Source: JBFGFX01 sp965232455 (GTDB taxonomy: Bacteria; Pseudomonadota; Gammaproteobacteria; Steroidobacterales; Woeseiaceae). From it: DNA of 64,000 nucleotides. The stretch lies in contig OZ246981.1 in assembly GCA_965232455.1 (NCBI GenBank), positions 5,022,001-5,086,000 of the forward strand, in the 5' to 3' direction. Below the pieces are notes generated by a model that saw only the letters and a program-made list of their open reading frames with translations, did no database searches and was not told the origin of the DNA. Of this stretch, positions 60,749 to 64,000 are shown piece after piece. Made by a program: the position numbers and the translations under genes. Positions within the stretch are counted from its first letter, which is position 1, and every line of letters starts with the position of its first letter.

Positions 60749-63109
60749 TCAGACGGGCACCAGCGGCCAGAACACCGGCAGCAAAACGATGACCGCGATG
60801 AAAACCACGATCGTCAGCGGCACACCCACCTTCAGGTAGTCCACGAAACGGTAGCCGCCGGGACCCATTACCAGGATGTTGGCGGGGTGCGAGATGGGGC
60901 TCGTGAAGCTTGCCGACGCGGCCATGGCGACCGCCATCATCGCCGTTTCGGGCGCAAATCCCATGTCCGCCATCGCCGACAGTACGATGGGCGACATCAG
61001 TACGACCAGGGCCGCGGTAGGAATGATCATCGTGGCCATGGCGGTGAGTAAATAGAGACCGACGATAACCGGCCAGGGTCCGGAGTCTCCCAGCATCTCC
61101 ATGACCTGATTGGCAAGGTATTGCGCCGCGCCGGTGTCCTGCATCGCGGTGCCGAGCGGCAGCATCCCGGCGATCAGGAAAATCGCCCGCCAGTCGATCG
61201 CCCGGTACGCCTGTTCCATGTTCAGGCAGCCGGTCAGTACCATGATCGTGCCGCCGACGACAGCCGCGACGGAAATCGGCGCGTAGCCGGCCATGACCGC
61301 GCCAACGACGCCCAGCATGATCATGGCGGCGAGCGGAGCCCGGCGGGTGTCCGGCGGTTTTTGGCCCAACGGCGTCAAAACGAGGAAATCCGAATCCTGG
61401 TCCAGCAGCTCCAGGCGGTCACGGGGGCCGAGCATCAGCAGCGCGTCGCCAACCTGAAGACGTTCATCGGCCAATTCCGTGCCGATCGTCTGTCCCTCCC
61501 GCCATATTCCGGCGAGCTCGATGCCGTAGCGTTCGCGAAAATTCAGTTCACCAACCGTTTTCCCGGCAAGCGAACTGCGCGGGTCGAGTGTCGCGTCCAT
61601 CAGCGTGAGGCGTTCCGACTCCAGAGCGCCGAGACTGGGGCCGGCCTTGGTTTCGACCTCCAGTTCCTGGAGTCCTCGCAGGACGTCGAGGTCTTCGGGC
61701 TGCCCTTCGATCAACAGCAGATCGCCGCCCAGCAGGATTTCGTCGCCGCGGGGCATGACGGTCAGTTTGCCGTCGCGAAAAATGGCGCCTACGCGGAAAT
61801 CGAACACGTCGGCCAAACGGCTTTTCCTGAGCGACGACCCGGACATTTCGCTTTCCTTCGGCAGGCGCACGACAAACAGGCGTTCATCGGCCTGGTACAA
61901 CTCGCTCAAATCCCCCTCGGAGAGGCGATTGACCTCACTGAAATCCGAAAACTTGTCCAGATCCTCGATCGCGGCGATCTCTCCCTGGACGAGAAGCTGA
62001 TCGCCCGCCCGAATCGGGACGTAGGCGAGATTTGTCAGCCGGTACGAGTCCTTCCGCCGCATGCCGGCGACGCTGACGTTGAATCGGCTGCGGAAGCCAG
62101 CAAGTCGGATGAGTTCGGAGACCAGCGGCGAGCCTTCCGCAATCCTAACCTCGGCGTAAGCGATTTTTGACGCGACCATGGATTTCAGGACCGGCGCCTC
62201 GCGCTCGATGACCAGGTCACTCCAACGCTGCAGCTCCCTGAACTGATCGACGCGCCCCTGGACCAGCAGACTGTCACCCGCGCGCAGCACGGTCTGCCGG
62301 CTGGGCAGCGCTTCGCTGCGACCGAAACGCACCAGGGCCAGAATGATCAGGCCGGTCGACGCACCGATTCGACTTTCGGCGAGCGTCTTACCCACCAGGA
62401 CGGAATCCACCGGTACTCGCATCGTGAAGGTCTGCTCCTGCAGCTTGTAGCGGGAACGAAGGCTGCGCTGGCTGGCTTGCCGAATTCGCGCGGCGCGCGT
62501 TTTCGGAAGCCAGAACCGACCGACCAAGGCGACAAACAGGACGCCGATTCCCATTACCGCGGCGCCGATCGGCGTGAAGTCGAACAGCCCGAACGGCTCA
62601 TACCCGTTTTGTGACAGCGCCTCGGCGATCAACAGGTTGGGCGGGGTCCCGATCAGCGTCATGAGCCCACCGAGCAGCGTGGCGTACGCCAGCGGCATCA
62701 GCAGTCTCGACGCCGGAATCCGGGTGCGCCGCGCCACGTCGACCGCCACCGGCAGCATCAGCGCCGCCACCCCGATATTGTTCATGAACGCCGACAGCAC
62801 CGCGGCCGTTACCATGATCACGATAATCATGATGGACTCACGTCGCCCGGCAATGCGCATCACCTGGAAGCCGATGACGTTCGCTATGCCCGTGCGCGTC
62901 AGCCCTTCCGACAGGATGAACATCGCCCAGACGGTGATGACCGCGCTGTTGCTGAATCCCGCGAACGCTTCGGTCGGACCGACCAGGCCGGTAACCGCCA
63001 AAGCGCACAGCACCAACATCGCGACGACGTCCATACGGATCACCTCGCTCACGAACAGGATCAATGAGGTCAGGAGAATTCCGAGAACTAAGGCGATTTC
63101 GAACGTCAT
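60749..63109 (-). CDS. SLC13-family permease with RCK_C (TrkA_C) domains
   Basis: 786 residues from the ATG at 63109. The N-terminal half has six or so transmembrane helices with LMTLIGTPPNLLIAEAL; residues ~200-580 are cytoplasmic and contain about four RCK_C-like units (FTMRVPVDSVLVGKTLAES, LRAGDSLLVQG, RAGDQLLVQG, LGGDLLLIEG, VGDALLMLG); the C-terminal transmembrane half ends FTSPISHPANILVMGPGGYRF, the second SLC13 motif. Members transport dicarboxylates, sulfate or similar anions with Na+ or H+; the ligand is unknown. Confidence 0.92.
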   Translation of the reverse strand: MTFEIALVLGILLTSLILFVSEVIRMDVVAMLVLCALAVTGLVGPTEAFAGFSNSAVITVWAMFILSEGLTRTGIANVIGFQVMRIAGRRESIMIIVIMVTAAVLSAFMNNIGVAALMLPVAVDVARRTRIPASRLLMPLAYATLLGGLMTLIGTPPNLLIAEALSQNGYEPFGLFDFTPIGAAVMGIGVLFVALVGRFWLPKTRAARIRQASQRSLRSRYKLQEQTFTMRVPVDSVLVGKTLAESRIGASTGLIILALVRFGRSEALPSRQTVLRAGDSLLVQGRVDQFRELQRWSDLVIEREAPVLKSMVASKIAYAEVRIAEGSPLVSELIRLAGFRSRFNVSVAGMRRKDSYRLTNLAYVPIRAGDQLLVQGEIAAIEDLDKFSDFSEVNRLSEGDLSELYQADERLFVVRLPKESEMSGSSLRKSRLADVFDFRVGAIFRDGKLTVMPRGDEILLGGDLLLIEGQPEDLDVLRGLQELEVETKAGPSLGALESERLTLMDATLDPRSSLAGKTVGELNFRERYGIELAGIWREGQTIGTELADERLQVGDALLMLGPRDRLELLDQDSDFLVLTPLGQKPPDTRRAPLAAMIMLGVVGAVMAGYAPISVAAVVGGTIMVLTGCLNMEQAYRAIDWRAIFLIAGMLPLGTAMQDTGAAQYLANQVMEMLGDSGPWPVIVGLYLLTAMATMIIPTAALVVLMSPIVLSAMADMGFAPETAMMAVAMAASASFTSPISHPANILVMGPGGYRFVDYLKVGVPLTIVVFIAVIVLLPVFWPLVPV

Positions 63110-63298
63110 AGTTTGACTGTGCTGATGTCGGCCACATGGTAACGCAGAACGAATTCGATTCTTACTCGAAACCGGCAAACCCGCTGACTGCGCGACGGCG
63201 AAGCAAGTCGGTGCGAGCCGGCGCAAACACTGCCGGCGCGTGCTGACCGCGATCGGCTATCATGCTGGCCGGATTACTGTTACCGGGCGGTGCCATAC

Positions 63299-64000
63299 AT
63301 GTCATCAGAGGCGAACTATCTGCCGTTGAAACAGCGCAGATCCGAACGCGTGCAGATTCGCGGCGTCGACTATCACGTCAGCCGGTGGGGCGACGAGCGA
63401 AACCCGTTGTTGGTTTATCTGCACGGATGGGGTGATACCGGGTCCACCTGGCAGTTCGTCGTCGATTGTCTGAGCGATCGGTGGTTTGTGGTTGCGCCGG
63501 ACTGGCGGGGATTCGGCAAGAGTGAACACGTCGGCCCCCACTACTGGTTTCCCGACTATCTCGCGGATCTGGACGCGTTACTCGGGATTTACAGCCCCGA
63601 CTCCGCCGCGCGGCTGGTCGGGCACAGCATGGGAGCGAATGTCGTCGGTCTGTACGCCGGCGTCATGCCCGAGCGCGTGAAAGCGTTCATCAACGTCGAA
63701 GGTTTTGGCCTGGCGGACAGCGACCCCGCCAATGCTCCCGCCAACTACCGGCGTTGGATAGAACGGTCGGCTCGGGTGAGCGGGTACTCGACCTACGCGT
63801 CGATGGAGGAACTGGCGTCCAGGATTCTCGCGCGCAACCCCCGGATGCGCCGGGCCTTTGCGCTCTACGTCGCCGGGGAATGGGCCAGGCGAGGGGAGGA
63901 CGGGATCATTCGGCTGTGGGCGGATCCCGCGCATCGTTTGCCGAACGCGGTCCAGTATCGACGCGCGGAGGCGCTCGCCTGCTGGGACCGGGTGGAGGCG
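63299..64000 (+). CDS. Alpha/beta hydrolase, 3'-truncated by the window
   Basis: 234 codons are visible from the ATG at 63299 and the frame stays open at the right edge. The oxyanion motif YLHGWGDTGSTWQF, DWRGFGKSEH and the nucleophile elbow LVGHSMGANVVGLYAG place it in the MhpC/haloalkane-dehalogenase-like alpha/beta hydrolase group. The Asp and His of the triad lie beyond the edge or near the end. Divergent from the SLC13 permease gene; the 190-bp region between them holds no recognised site. Confidence 0.88.
   Translation, partial: MSSEANYLPLKQRRSERVQIRGVDYHVSRWGDERNPLLVYLHGWGDTGSTWQFVVDCLSDRWFVVAPDWRGFGKSEHVGPHYWFPDYLADLDALLGIYSPDSAARLVGHSMGANVVGLYAGVMPERVKAFINVEGFGLADSDPANAPANYRRWIERSARVSGYSTYASMEELASRILARNPRMRRAFALYVAGEWARRGEDGIIRLWADPAHRLPNAVQYRRAEALACWDRVEA

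Overview
The window is a dense, GC-rich bacterial chromosome segment with about 61 protein genes (two cut by the window edges), short intergenic gaps and many ATGA/GTGA gene overlaps. No rRNA, tRNA, CRISPR array, phage or transposase gene was seen. The gene set (GspA/GspB pair, psp operon, LptM, NudC, DinB, PolA, GshA, DUF6231) points to a gammaproteobacterium. The linear arginine pathway with an acylornithine carbamoyltransferase recalls Xanthomonadales-like lineages, although the gene order of the arginine operon recalls Bacteroidetes. Taxonomy is inference only.

Layout. 1-4373: a TIR/TPR protein open at the left edge, an AraC-type regulator and two small membrane or secreted proteins. 4463-7432 (minus): polA and lptM. 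7542-15713 (minus): a compact arginine operon argR-argG-(P-loop protein)-argC-argD-argF'-argB-argH, read from one promoter with paired palindromic operators. 15843-21876: carboxylesterase, a 396-bp inverted-repeat element, NRDE protein, nudC, a lone FlhC-like regulator divergent from an unknown gene, and a YadG/YadH-type ABC exporter. 21898-27385 (minus): a FakA-FakB (DAK2-DegV) fusion, gspB, gspA/exeA, dinB. 27385-34940: a complete mevalonate-to-farnesyl-diphosphate locus (ispA; mvaD, phosphomevalonate kinase, an HMG-CoA reductase-mevalonate kinase fusion, idi; mvaS), with a second inverted-repeat element between idi and mvaS. 35092-40154 (minus): a DUF4286/DUF3667 membrane protein, a FadE-type acyl-CoA dehydrogenase with a lysine-rich tail, and mdh. 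40332-44585: an ECF sigma/anti-sigma pair, then a GntR-controlled ABC transporter with a clear operator. 44659-48201: pspF divergent from a sigma-54 psp operon with two PspB-like and two PspC genes. 48207-64000: a GGDEF/EAL protein, bactofilin, DUF2845 protein, gshA, an aminotransferase/sulfotransferase pair, a paralogous membrane pair, redox enzymes, an SLC13 permease with RCK_C domains, and an alpha/beta hydrolase open at the right edge.

How the genes work together. The arginine operon holds every enzyme from acylglutamate kinase to argininosuccinate lyase except the acylglutamate-forming enzyme and the deacylase. A P-loop protein distantly resembling DUF1611 sits where related operons carry an acyltransferase, so it is a candidate for the missing first step. 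Its neighbour ArgF' has alanine at the residue that separates acetyl- from succinyl-ornithine enzymes. The isoprenoid locus carries every step from acetoacetyl-CoA to FPP with two steps fused in one chain. Small repeat families (CTAGGGCC-type and GCTAGCCG-ended elements) sit between genes and often contain the TAG stop of the leftward gene.
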